Shown here: piece by piece, positions 47,827 through 59,835 of the stretch | Layout: the number at the start of each line of letters is the position of its first letter | Position numbering within the stretch: position 1 is the first letter of the stretch | Program-made: the position numbers and the translations under genes | Notes under the pieces: model-generated | What the model was told of the DNA's origin: nothing | Seen by the model: only the letters and a program-made list of their open reading frames with translations | Databases searched by the model: none | Assembly: GCA_037013495.1 (NCBI GenBank) | Contig: CM072807.1 | Location: 5,253,001-5,317,000, forward strand | Direction of reading: 5' to 3' | From: Hippophae tibetana | Taxonomy: Eukaryota > Streptophyta > Magnoliopsida > Rosales > Elaeagnaceae | DNA: 64,000 bases

Positions 47827-50800
47827 TATTATGGCTCAGACCATAGTTCCAAAAACACCTCGGGTGAATCAAACATCATTGGTACTATTTCTTCTTCATC
47901 TGTGATTGCATCTCTTTTTAATTCATGGAATCAACTTTGAAGTATTCTTATTAACCCTAATTTCTTTGTGAAGTTAGATGAAACAAATTATTTTATATGA
48001 AAGGAGTAGATACGACATGTTGTTGTAGTATGTGGCGTACAATGCTTTCTTAATGGATTAGATAAATTACTACCAAGAGTGATCAAGAACTCACTTACCA
48101 TCACTGATGCAGAGGTAGATGACATTGATTCTCAAGAAATTTTAATGCCTAATCCTGAGTACAATCTGTGTGATAGAAAAGCTAAAATAGTGATGAACTA
48201 TATCTATAATTCAGTTTCACAAAGTTTCTTGAAGTATCTTTTTAGAAATACTACTACTCTAGGCTACTATAATGTTGTAGAAAGGAATTTTATAGATTCA
48301 TCACAAATGAATTTTATGCAATTGAGATAGAAATTGTAGATATTATGAAAGGATAATTGTCCATGAGTGAATATGTGAGTCGAGAAAAAGGATTTGTTTA
48401 ATCATTTATCTGTAACAGGTGAACAAATTAACCTTAGGGAACAAATTATGTATTTGGTGAATGGATTGAACTTTGATTACAAGTCCTTAATCACAAATCT
48501 TACCTATAAAAAGAAGATGTCTACATTAGAGGAATATTTTACCATGATGCGTGTCCATGAGCAATAAATCATGAGGATGCATTATTTAACTATTGATCCA
48601 TAGTTAATGCATGCTAATATTATTAGACAAGCACCTTATGTTATTGATTTTACAATAGCACTTGCTCTATGTATGACCTCTTTATATAAAAACAATGGCA
48701 TACCTAACTCACACACCTTTCAAGGAAAGGTGCAACATCAGGCAAGGAAGAATGATGAGAAAATTTACATGTAGTATCCACAAAATTAGCACTCGAGTGT
48801 ATCCTATAACACTAGCTTGTAGCTTGTTTTGTGAGTAAGGTCTAAGGTAAAGGTGACAAAGGCACCCAAAAACTCTCAAGAATAAAGAGGTTGTTTATCA
48901 TACAAGAGTTCATAAGGACTTTGAAAGGCTAAGGTTCTTGAAGGTAATCTATTTATTAGATAGATTGCAGTCTTAAATCCATGCTCCTAATATTGTAGAG
49001 GTATACAAAAAAACAATGTAATGACAACTTTTCTTGATATTTCTCGCTGTTAACTTTGTCTTGATAATGACATTACATATACTCTTGTAGAGCCTACAAC
49101 CACACCTTTAGTAGAAGCTAAAACTATGCCTATTATTGACCATCCATATACCTTCTATAAATACCTCTACCTATGATCCTAGTGCCACTAATTTATTGTT
49201 CTCTAGTTCTCAATTACTATCTACATCTTAGTCTTCTATGGATTCCATGTCTCTCCAGTCACAACCTATTGAGTTCACAATCTCAACACCATCTAAAGAT
49301 TACAATATTGATTTTGTATTAGAATTACCCTCTAAAACACTTGGGTCACATGTTTTTATCTATAAGGAATTAACCTTACTATTGATTTTCCGAGCTCAAG
49401 TTAGCTTATAGAAAACCATCTCAGAATAATATTCATCTAATGCAAACAAGAGTTGAATGTGGAGTGTTTAAACCCAAATCACTTAACATGCATCTAATCT
49501 TACTAGTTCCTAATTTGGTGACAAAATCTCTCTAATATCCTAAGTGGATTGAAGTAATGGAGAAATAATATAAAGCCTTGTTGGCTCATAATACATAGGA
49601 TCTAGTACCTCTACCTCTTGGTATGAAAATGATTGGTAATTGATGGGTGTTTGTTGTCAAGCTAAAAACAAATTGAACCTTAAAAATGTACAAATCTAGG
49701 GTTATGGCAAAATGGTATGAAAAAATTGAAGGGATTGATTGTACAAAAAACCTTTAGCCCATGTATTAGATCAACCACCATACATGTGGTGCTAACTCTT
49801 ACTTTTTGTAAAGGATGGCCAATGAAATAGCTTGATGTCAATAATGTTTTCTTAAATTGAGACCTTAAAGAAGAGGTATTCATAACACAACCTCAAGGAT
49901 TTATTGATCCATTACACCCTACATATGTTTGTAAACTCAAAAAATCCTTATACGAGTTAAAATAGGCCCATATAGCCTGTTTCAATAAGTTGTCACAATG
50001 CTTACTTGGATGGGGTTTCAAGAACTCACATACAGACACATCTATGATCATTTATGGAGAAAAAAAGGTTTTTCATGGTAGTGCTTATTGTCTCATAACA
50101 GATAATGATACATCTGTCATTAGAAACACCATTTCAAAACTTAACTCCAAGTTTTCCTTGAAAGACTAAAGAGATTTGATTTATTTTTTGGGAATTTAGG
50201 TTCTAATAATAGATGATAGTTTTCATTTATCACAACATAAATAAATTTAGTAGTTACTTGAGAAGGCTACACATAGTGAGGTGGCTAGATCATTCATAGT
50301 ATTGAACAAATTATGTATACTATACTTAACAAGACTAAAATTTGTGTATTTAGTGAATAAATTATGATAATTCTTACAACATCCAACTGATGTTCATTGA
50401 TCTATAGTGAAAAGATTGTTAATGTACATCAAGGGTACTTTAAATCATTGTTTGTATTTCCATAGGTCAGATCAATCCTTTTTAATTACCCATACAGATG
50501 CCGACTTGGCATCTTGTATTGAAGATTGTAAGAGTATTGGAGGGTGGTATGTTTACCTTGGTCATTCCTTGATTTCATGGAAATTAGGGAAGCATAAAGT
50601 AGTCTCTTGTTTCTCTATTGAATTAGAGTTTAGGTCTTTGGCATTGGAAATCACAAAAGTGATGTGAATCAAGAGAATATTGAGTGAATTATAGATTAGT
50701 GTACCTGCCATTCTAGTTGTCTATTGTGACAATATTAATGCAGGATGACTTGCAAAGAATTATATCTTACACTCAAAGGTAAAACATGTTGAAATTGACT

Positions 50801-50905
50801 TCTTTTTCACATGGGAGAAAGTGATGTCAAGTAAGGTGAATGTATAGCATACTTTCAGTGAAGAACAAATTGTTGCTTTCAATTTTAGCACTTTAATCCC
50901 ATAAC
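47815..50905 (+). mobile_element. Cop-6: Ty1/copia remnant, strongly decayed
   Basis: Gag pieces lie at 48079-48640 (IMNYIYNSVSQSFLKYLFRN-like, then LVNGLNFDYKSLITNLTY). The integrase-RT linker is near 49440 (MQTRVECGVFKPKSLN). RT pieces run 49520-50340 with many stops (YPKWIEVMEK, DLVPLPLGMKMIGN, the core decayed). RNase H is at 50407-50870 (MKRLLMYIKGTLNHCLYF, SIGGWYVYLGHSLISWK, then KVKHVEIDFFFTWEKVMS). Integrase core and 3' LTR are missing. The right end is approximate. Confidence 0.82.
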
Positions 50906-51502
50906 TTTGAAAGAAAGAAAAAAAAAACATTTTAACCTTAAAATTTCAAAGCTACATGACTTATATACACAATTTTTAGGAATAAAGTGCACATTTTTCA
51001 AAGTTAAATGATTAAATTGTTTCAATTGAAAGCTATGAGACTAATGTTTTTGCCCAAAACTATAAGACCATTGATGCCCTTTTCATATAAAATACATATA
51101 TACACTACATTTTTAACATTAAAAATATATGGTTTTTACCTTATATACAAAAATCATGTGTATTGCACGGAGGATGTTAAAAATAAAATTTCATTTGTGA
51201 ATAAGAATTATGTTATACAATTAAAGTTTTAATTTTCTTGTGATAATTTAATGTATTTTTAATTTTTTTAATTTAATTATTAGTCATTTTGATATGAATG
51301 AATACAAATCTATTTTGCAATCAATTTTGCACTCACATCTCTTATGTTATGCTACATGTTGATATTATTTATAAAAATAAAACGCTTCTAATTTTCAAAA
51401 TAATTTTGATATATGACACGATATAAAGAAAAATTATGCAAAAATGAGCGAGAAAGTGTGTGATGTAAAAGACAGAGAGAAAAGTAGGAGATAGAGAGAA
51501 TG
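50906..51502. other. AT-rich intergenic DNA between Cop-6 and hAT-1
   Basis: No gene seen. An open frame at 51008-51232 has no recognisable product. Confidence 0.6.
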
Positions 51503-51510
51503 TAATTAGT
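51503..51510. repeat. Target site duplication of hAT-1, left
   Basis: TAATTAGT, identical to 54549-54556. Eight bases is the hAT superfamily length. Confidence 0.85.
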
Positions 51511-54500
51511 TTAGGGCGTCCATAGTCCAATTCGTTCTAATTTTGAGTAATTTGTTTTAACCAAATTGGATTGTTCATATTTCTCAAACTGGATTGGACC
51601 GGACCATTTGGATATTAAAAATATTGTAACCGAACAATTAGGTCCGGTTTGGTTAACGATTTTTAACAATCTTGTTAATAATACATAAATATGATACAGT
51701 CTAATTAGAGAAATGATTGGTGATTTTTGTTTTCGGAAATTGATGAAATTCATTAATAACATATAAAACTCGGAATAAGACTAAAAAATTCATAAGTTTA
51801 TATTATAATGTTCACGATAAATGAAATTAAATAATAGAGAAAACTGAAATAGATAATAGAATCAAAGTACCATTCTTGTCAATAAAGGTAGAGAAAAATG
51901 AAGTAGCATTTCTCCATAAGTTAACAAAAAAGCTACCTATCAATACAAACCATCTGCTTAGCCGTAATTAGGACCTACAGTAAGAAAATTTTAATAATAT
52001 TTTCCTTAGCATAACACATTTTAAACTTTTGTAATCTCAAAGGATAAGATCTAACATATCTTACTGCATAACGAATACTCATAATAGTATTGTGAAGATC
52101 TTGAAGTCCTTCTCTTACAACCAAGTTCAAAATGTGAGCACAACATCGCACATGAAAGAACTCCCTACTCATAACAAGTCCATCATTCCAATTTTTTAGC
52201 TTATTTTTCAAGTATGACACAATATTATCATTTGAGGAAGTATTATCAAGAGTTACGGTGAATACCTTACATATACCCAAATCACGCAAACTTTGTTCTA
52301 TCACTCTCCCAATTGTATCACCTTTATGATTCTCAACTTGACAAAATTTTATAATTCTCTTTTATAATTTCTAATCTTTGTCAATTTAATGAGTAGTTAG
52401 AAAAATATAATAAACATTTTGAATTGAAGTTTAACAATTACTAGTAAGAAAAACTCTTTGCTTTTCACTTATGAAAAAATTTCTCAAACTTTTTTTCTCA
52501 TATAAATAAAGTGGAAACACATTCCTAGAATTTTTTTTGACAAGATGGCACATGAAACTTGGGACAAATTTCAACTATAAAATATTTAAATTTCTCACCC
52601 TTAATAAACCTAAAAGACAATTAATCAATAATAATCATTTTTGCCAAACCAACTCTAGCACATTTTGCATCAAATGATACAACAACTAATTTTTGAGTTG
52701 TCGTACCACCCTTTCCTTTTTGTGTTTGAAAACTTAACATCTTTTATTCTCTATCTACTTCTTTAGGAATATTCTTACATAAATTTTTGAAATGATATAT
52801 CATTGAAGTATTTTCATTCCTTGTGGGAACATAACTTTTATTACAATAATGACATGTAGCTCTAGGATTTTCCACATCATAAGGTAAAATAAATGAAAAA
52901 TGATTCCATATTTCTGACCTGAAATTTTTTAGTTTCTTCAGATTTGTTATCGAGGTCAACATTACTTGCTTCTATTTCTCTTTTTGAAGATGAGTCATTT
53001 AAATTCTGTGGTGGATTTTCCATTTCCTCTGGATGAATTTCAGGTTCAATGTCTTCAGTCATAGTAAAGTCTAGAAATTGACTCGGTCTAATAAACTCAT
53101 GTAAATCATCATAACCTATATATAGAATATAGATGAATACATATTAGATTCAAAGATGAAATAAAATGTACAAGTTTTCACTTAAAGACAATTTATAAAA
53201 ATGATATCTTAATAACAATTGAAACAATATGAGAACACTTGAACTTGGAAAATGTCTTTTTGGCCAAGAAATATATAACAAGCCATGCAACGAAAATTGC
53301 ATGGGAATTGATTTAGAACAATATAACACACAAACATTAAATAGGACTACAAAGACCAATCATAATCTAAACTTCGTATGTTTTCTTGGTCTAAATTTCA
53401 ACTCAAAATTAGCTAACTTCAACCACAGGGTTACCAATAACATAAACAACTTACTATTGGCATATGACACGACCAATTCTTTCAAAAATCAAACAAATTG
53501 ACAAGCTTTTAGAGTGCATTGAAGATCAGGTCTCTAACATTTTTTTTAAATCATAAACTTGTGGAATGACTTGATGCCTAAAATGGCAATTTTTATCATC
53601 CAAATTTCTTGATATTATCATAATTAATTTTATGTATTTAGATAACAATATGCCAAATAACCAGAATTTATGACAAATTTGGCCAGCAGTATAAGCAAAT
53701 ATTATAGTAGCTTGAAAAGAAGTTAAATTTTGAAAAAAATTCAAAAGATTAAATTATCACAAAGGTTGCTAAACTAAAAACAACCATAATTGGAATTCTT
53801 TCCTATTGTGCAACTGAAGAGATATTCAAATATGTAAATCTATGAGATAAGTGAACCCAAATTTACTTAAAGTACCATTTTCCAATGATTCATTGATTAC
53901 TTAAATTTAGTACCTGTAATCTGGCCTACAATTATTTTCTCCCTTAATGATAGCATTATTTTATAAAATATAGGTTAATTGAGAATAATACATAAATGGA
54001 TAAGTATAACATGTAGACTCCTAAAACCATGTTTAAGAGAAAACATAAATACGAGAAGTTACTTCAAACAAAGCCTAACAGGGGGATGAGACCTGTTTTG
54101 ATCATGGTACCTATCCCTGCCTCAATCTCTTCCATTTCGAGACCTCCGATCCTTTTTTTCTATTTTGGTAAATAATAGAGCAAAGAAAATATACAGCAAG
54201 AGAGACTCCACATACTTATTTCGTCCATGGATGACAAGATTGGATGCGAGGCGAGGATAGTTGGTTGGTTTTAGAGGCAACGAGGATGCAGATTATGGGT
54301 TTAGGGTTTCAAAGAGAAATCGGTTCGCATTGCGAAATTGCAAAAAATTTAAATATATAACATCCTCTGTTAAATTAAGTTTTTAACATATTATTAAAAC
54401 TAGTCCTGTCTAGTCTGACCGGTTTAAAAATTATTATAATCGGACTAGACCAGACCAGAACGGACTGGACCGTTTGATTTATAAAACTATTCAGGTCAGT

Positions 54501-54548
54501 CTAGTTTTTTGATTTAATTCAATTTTATCTGATTTTTGGACACCCCTA
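51511..54548 (-). mobile_element. hAT-1: hAT DNA transposon, 3.04 kb, degenerate
   Basis: The ends are imperfect inverted repeats: left TTAGGGCGTCCA, right (reverse complement) TAGGGGTGTCCA. An 8-bp target duplication TAATTAGT flanks them. GGTCCGGTTTGG-type subterminal motifs occur at both ends. It encodes a broken transposase on the minus strand. No hATC dimerisation domain is readable left of 51975, so the transposase C-terminus is lost. Confidence 0.88.
51975..53062 (-). pseudogene. hAT transposase (BED zinc finger, RICESLEEPER-like), broken
   Basis: It starts near 53062 (MTEDIEPEIHPEEMENPP). After a frameshift near 52920 comes a BED finger (SEIWNHFSFILP, then ATCHYCNKSYVP with C-x2-C and downstream H/C). 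Then ARVGLAKMIIID and a decayed middle (52320-52740), and the conserved block at 51975-52304 (VFTVTLDNTSSNDNIVSYL, EFFHVRCCAHILNLVVREGL) holding the D and C-x2-H positions of the hAT catalytic region. Many stops in the middle. The family catalyses cut-and-paste transposition; this copy cannot. Confidence 0.88.
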
Positions 54549-54556
54549 TAATTAGT
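54549..54556. repeat. Target site duplication of hAT-1, right
   Basis: TAATTAGT, identical to the left copy. Confidence 0.85.
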
Positions 54557-57330
54557 TAAGTATTATCTTTGTTCGAAAAAGGGTAAGTTAAGTTCGTTAT
54601 TTTTAATAAAAGTATATTTTAGTTTCGTACCTATTAGGTAAGACAACATAAATTTAAAAATGATAAAATAAGTTCATCATATTTACATAAATAAGACAAT
54701 ATAAGTCTATTAATTACATTTATAAAATAGATTTTTGAAATCGTTTTCATAAAAATAGTAGACTTACTTTTTACGTTACGAAATTAAAGTATATTTTTGT
54801 TAAAGATAACAAATATATTTAAATGATCTTTCATCCTATCTTTTCTAATTAATTGACCCACAATAATACCTATAATTTCGATCCCTTCTACCAAGTTTTT
54901 TAACTTTTGTTAACTTTACTTACTTGTAAACTACGATTCAATTACTTGAGTTCAAGCTATTGTATCTTGCCATCGAATATATGTAGCTTAACTTGGAATT
55001 TAATATCGCTAGAAATAAAATAAAAAAAAGTAAATCTTGCCCCTTATTGGTATATTTTGGTTTAAGAGCGAGGCAAGGACAACATTAGGTTTGGTGGTGA
55101 TAAAGCAATTAGATTGCAGTTGTGAGTATCAAAATAGGGAAACTAAATTAAAGTAGGACAAACGATCCAAGGGGGCTTGATTTGAACACCCACCGACCTC
55201 AAATAAATATATTGATCTGTGCTTTTTATATGCCCGTGCAAAAATGAAAGCTACCCTTCACTGTCTTTCTACTTTAAAGTAATAAACTTTGTTTCCTCTC
55301 TTTTCAATTCTCTTTCATTACATTTTTTCTTCCTCTTCTAACTATGCTTTTCTTCAACTTTTTGTATAACAATTATATACTTGTTTTATGAAATAATAAT
55401 ACATAACTCTTACAACAAGAATCAATCATTTAATCTTAAACTTCTAACTTAATAACAATTATATACTAGTTTTATATGAAAATAACTCATATATTGAGAA
55501 TCAAATATTTAATTTTAAACTTGCGGATAACAACTTGATCACACTTATAAAGTTATTATTTTTCTTAAAAATGACTAATACCTAACTTTTTTTCTTTGGT
55601 AATATTCAACTAGATCAAAAATTATAAGGTGATGGAAATATATAAATTAATGAGTTCCCAAAACTCAACTTATTCATAATGATTTAGTCATAAGATAAGA
55701 TGCTAGTACCAATGAAAAAAAGGTGGTAGATGATGTATTTGTTAAAAATTGTCCAATTCTTTTTTTCTTACCCCACCAACTATTAACTATTTAAGTTTTT
55801 GATGAACTATATAATATAATTCTATTTAGTGCTATTAATAAAAATGAGTAAAAAATTAATCTTACCATATGACCATTCAATTAATAAATCACAGACCAAA
55901 CAATTCCGGTCCCTCTCTACTTTTTTGATACTTAATTTTTCTTTCTCATGAATGTTAGTTCATGATGGATTGATAAGGAAGTACTTCCACTATAAAGTAA
56001 ATAAGAAAAAGATCATAAACTTATAAAAGAAGTTATAAAACTTTCCCACTTTGCTTTGTCATAGTGAATTTTGTAGATTTGTGGCGTGGAGTTGCCTTTA
56101 CCATTAAGGTACCTGATTAATTTATAGTACTATACATTAATTTATATCCGTTGCAATTTCCTTCTTTCTATTTCAAAGGAAAAGGTCGGGACAAGTTTTT
56201 CAAAAGAAACGTGGCTCATTGGTGATGGAAAAAGAATTAGCTCATCAAGGCTTTTTTTTTTTTTTTTAAAAGCAAAATTCAAATTAAGTGCTCGGTTGGC
56301 TACTGGCCTCCACTCCTGGAGCTCCCAAAAGGCTGGGAAAAAGGGTCGTATATCAAAATTGCTTTACTCTGTCCATTTGCAAATTATGAGGATAAGGATT
56401 AACTTTCTGGGCATTTAATTCTAATAAGCATAACTATAACAATTGAATCTCTTAAGATTCTTAAAAAGCAGCTCATACTCATTTAAACTCATAGGATTAT
56501 ACTAAATTAAGTAATAAAATGATCATAAAATGTCATATTTCATATCTTCAATAAAATAATATCAAAGTTATTATATTAATTCTTTGATGACCACCACAAT
56601 GACACTACTGAAAATCCAACCATATGCTTCAACAACCACCATTGAGGATCTAATTGGAACTCCAATAAATATAACATATTACATATAAAGATATAAATGA
56701 ATCTACATTTAATGTGTTGTCGATAAAACAGATTACGTACAAATATATATGTTGATGTAACATGTTATATCCGACAAATCGCTAGAACTACAGTAGATGT
56801 ATTATATTATATACCAAAATATATATGAATATAATATGTTACATTCGGTGAGTCGTTAAAGTTATAGTAGATATAACAAATTATATACATAGATATATAT
56901 GGATATAACATATGACATCTAATGGGTTGCCGTAACTCAGGTGTCTTAATCGCAATGATCCTTGGAACTTCGATAGGTCAACAATAATGGTTATCGAAAA
57001 TCTAATTGGTTGTTGACGATAGTCGGTGAAACTCTAATAGTGGTGGTTATCAAAGATATTATAAAATCTAATCTTATTTTTATTTTATTGAATTATGTTA
57101 GAAAGATATTTTGATAATTATAAATATAAAATTATGAGTTATAAGATAAATTTTTAATAATTTAAAAAATTAATCAAGGAGAAAAAAATATATATTATGT
57201 GAATTTTCCCTAACTAAATTGATTAGATTATTTTTATGATTATTATCTTTATGGGCTTTCTTTACCCAATCACCTAAAGCTTACTCCAATTTTATTGTTT
57301 AAGTCCATTAAACATGTTACTAGCTGTGAG
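54557..57330. other. Intergenic DNA, no gene recognised
   Basis: Mixed composition. The part near 55030-55300 and 56030-56360 is less AT-rich, with a run of 16 T near 56251-56266 and some CG, but I could not read an exon of a known family. A degenerate tandem repeat at 56664-56932 is listed separately. Confidence 0.45.
56664..56932. repeat. Degenerate tandem repeat, unit about 85-90 bases, about three copies
   Basis: Repeating pattern of ATATAACATRTTACAT, then a TGWGTYGYCG-like core, then ACTACAGTAGAT/TTATAGTAGATATA. Copies differ by point changes. No coding content. Confidence 0.7.
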
Positions 57331-57680
57331 TAAGGGTGTCCACCGTTCGGTCTGGTTCAGTTTTGAGTAAAAATAATTTAATCAGATCAGACCGTTCATA
57401 TTGTTCAAATTGGACCGGAGAAACCTTTTGATTATATAAAAATGTTGTAATCGAACGGTTTGATCCAGTTAATAATACATAAATATGATACAATCTAATA
57501 AGATACAATTAAATGTCCTGCTCATCGAAGAGTGAAATTGGTTCGCGAGCGAGATACAGATAATGAGTATTGGTCCAGTTTAGTTAACTGTTTAATCTGG
57601 TTAATAATACATAAATATGATACCGTCTAATATGATACAATCAGATATTCTGCTCATCAAAGAGTAAAATCAATTCGTGG
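57331..57680 (+). mobile_element. hAT-2: terminal fragment related to hAT-1
   Basis: It starts TAAGGGTGTCCACCG, like the hAT-1 terminus. It then follows the hAT-1 left subterminal region (TTTTGAGTAA, GTTCATATT, ATTGGACCGG, TTGTAATCGAACGGTT, AATAATACATAAATATGATACA). An internal segment is duplicated (57456-57545 and 57588-57680). No transposase and no second terminus seen, so it is a truncated or deletion-derived copy. Confidence 0.75.
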
Positions 57681-58657
57681 ATACACATTTTTTTTAAGAA
57701 ACCTTCTTATTTATTTTAAATAAATTAAAAAATAATATTGTTTATAATAAATATAAAAATAAATAAATAGTTTTGAATATGATGAGATTTTAATTTTTAT
57801 TTAATAAATTTTAAAAAATAATATATACATTTATTAAAACTATAAGAGAAAAAAAGTTAAATTTATAAAAATGATGAGATAAATTTTAAAAATGGTTATT
57901 CATAAGTAAATTTTTTTCAAATAAATAGTTGTAAAAATTAGGAAAGTATGTTTCTTTTAGTTCTAAAATTATAGTTTTAAAAGATTTAGATTTAGTCGAT
58001 TTACAGAAATTTGGTTTAATCTACGGATCAATTCGTCCTAATTTCATCCAATCATCTTGCATATGAATCATATTGGACAAATATCTACGAAGCTTCGATC
58101 AAGTGGATCTTTTTGCCATCCTTTATTTCTCAGTAACACATATACTATCTTATATAACTAAATGAGTCAAATGAGATCTGCTATTTTGGTTAACCTCAAT
58201 TCATGTTAAATGAGTTATAATTCAATTTAACTTAATTTATTTAATTTTTAAATAAATTAAACTCATTTTCACATGAGATGAGTTGGGTTATTTATAAACA
58301 ATTTATTTAATTTTTTTTATTAAAATCATTTAAATTAATTTAAAATATTAATTAATTAAAATAAATAAATAAATAAAACAAGTACATACAATTAGAGCTT
58401 CTTTTCATTCAGATATCAACCAATAATAATGTTATTATAAATATAAGTTCATAATATTAATCCTTAAATCATCATCACTAAAATTTTCTTATGATTTTTA
58501 ATTATATATATTACTTCCTTCATATTCAACTAAAAATAATATTTAACTTAAAAATTAGCAAATAAGTTAACGAGTTACTCACGAGTTTAAATGAATTGGA
58601 ATTTTTTAACTTATGAATTCATTGAACCAATTTTAAATGAATCAAGTATCTTATTTT

Positions 58658-58691
<34 letters not shown>

Positions 58692-59611
58692 TTATCAGAC
58701 AAAATATGACGAATCACGGCATTAATCTAAGGAAACCAATTTGATTGAGCAGACAAAACATTACAAATCACAGCTTTAATCTTACCCAAAAAAAAACAAA
58801 ATTGACATCTTTAATCTATATGGATACTCACTCAACTAGCTTTAATTATTTTTAAATTGCATAAGTTATGTGCATAGTGCATACAAACATATGTAAATTA
58901 AGTGCTTTTCAAGAAATAAGGTGGTTATTTTCTCTTTTCTCCAATAAATTTTCATAAATTATAATATACGATTATAAAAATAAAAGTCATTTGTTGAGGT
59001 AAATTAGTAATACGAAACATATTCAATACGACTATTAAGAGCTCGCTAAAGAATAAGTAGATACATTAATAATTCTAGGAACCCATTTAACTGTAAACAT
59101 TTTAACATTTATCAAACAAAATCTTAGCTAAATTTATAAATTGGTATTCTTCCCATAAAATGCTAAAATTGTCTTCGAATAAAGTTTTGAAAATATTTAA
59201 GCTGTCATCTTTGATATAAATTGATATGAGATTGCGTGTAAGAGCAGTGTGCATAGAAAGAAGAAAATCACTTCCTTCTCCAACTTTTCGGGAGTTTCCA
59301 TAATGTAATTGAGTTTAGAGCAGGAATTACATCACCAAAGTGACTTCTAATGAAAATAACAATTAGGTTTGTGCCATTCTCTATTACTATTACTGTATCA
59401 AAAATTATTTTCAAATAACTTATTGGAGGATATTGTAAAGTTGAAGGAATGTTCATCTCAACATGTAATAAGAGTTCATCTTCAAAGACTTAAATTGTGG
59501 AGAGAAAGTGTTTCTGAATTGAAATTCAAATTGTGTAAAATGATATCAATTTTGTGTACTACTCACTGAATATAACATCATTTCTTTATTTTTTTTATAT
59601 TTAACAAGTTT
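57681..59611. other. AT-rich intergenic DNA
   Basis: No gene seen. It contains the microsatellite at 58659-58690. An imperfect tandem pair near 58697-58790 shares CAGACAAAAYATKACRAATCAC and TTAATCT. Small open frames near 59268-59569 have no recognisable product. Confidence 0.5.
58659..58690. repeat. (CA)n(TA)n compound microsatellite
   Basis: CACACACACACA followed by about ten TA units, visible directly. Confidence 0.95.
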
Positions 59612-59823
59612 TAATATTCTAAGTTTATAAAAAATAATATTACGAAAGTTTATAAGAATTATAAATGTTTATAATATAAACTTTTACAATTGTAAAGTAC
59701 ACGATTCTAATATTTCACGCTTATAAAAGATAATATTACGAGAGTTTATAAGAATTATAAATGTCTATCTATTAAGATAATCTTTTACAATTGTAAGGTA
59801 CATGATTCTTATGATTGTTGACA
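59612..59823 (+). repeat. Copia LTR remnant with internal tandem duplication
   Basis: Two tandem copies of about 96-103 bases (59612-59707, 59708-59810) share AGTTTATAAGAATTATAAATG and CTTTTACAATTGTAA. They end at TTGACA, directly before a PBS-like TGGTATCATAGC. The PBS suggests the right end of a copia 5' LTR. The left end is unknown and no coding region follows. Confidence 0.6.
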
Positions 59824-59835
59824 TGGTATCATAGC
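59824..59835 (+). promoter_or_regulatory. Primer-binding-site-like sequence
   Basis: TGGTATCATAGC, one change from TGGTATCAGAGC. Confidence 0.6.
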
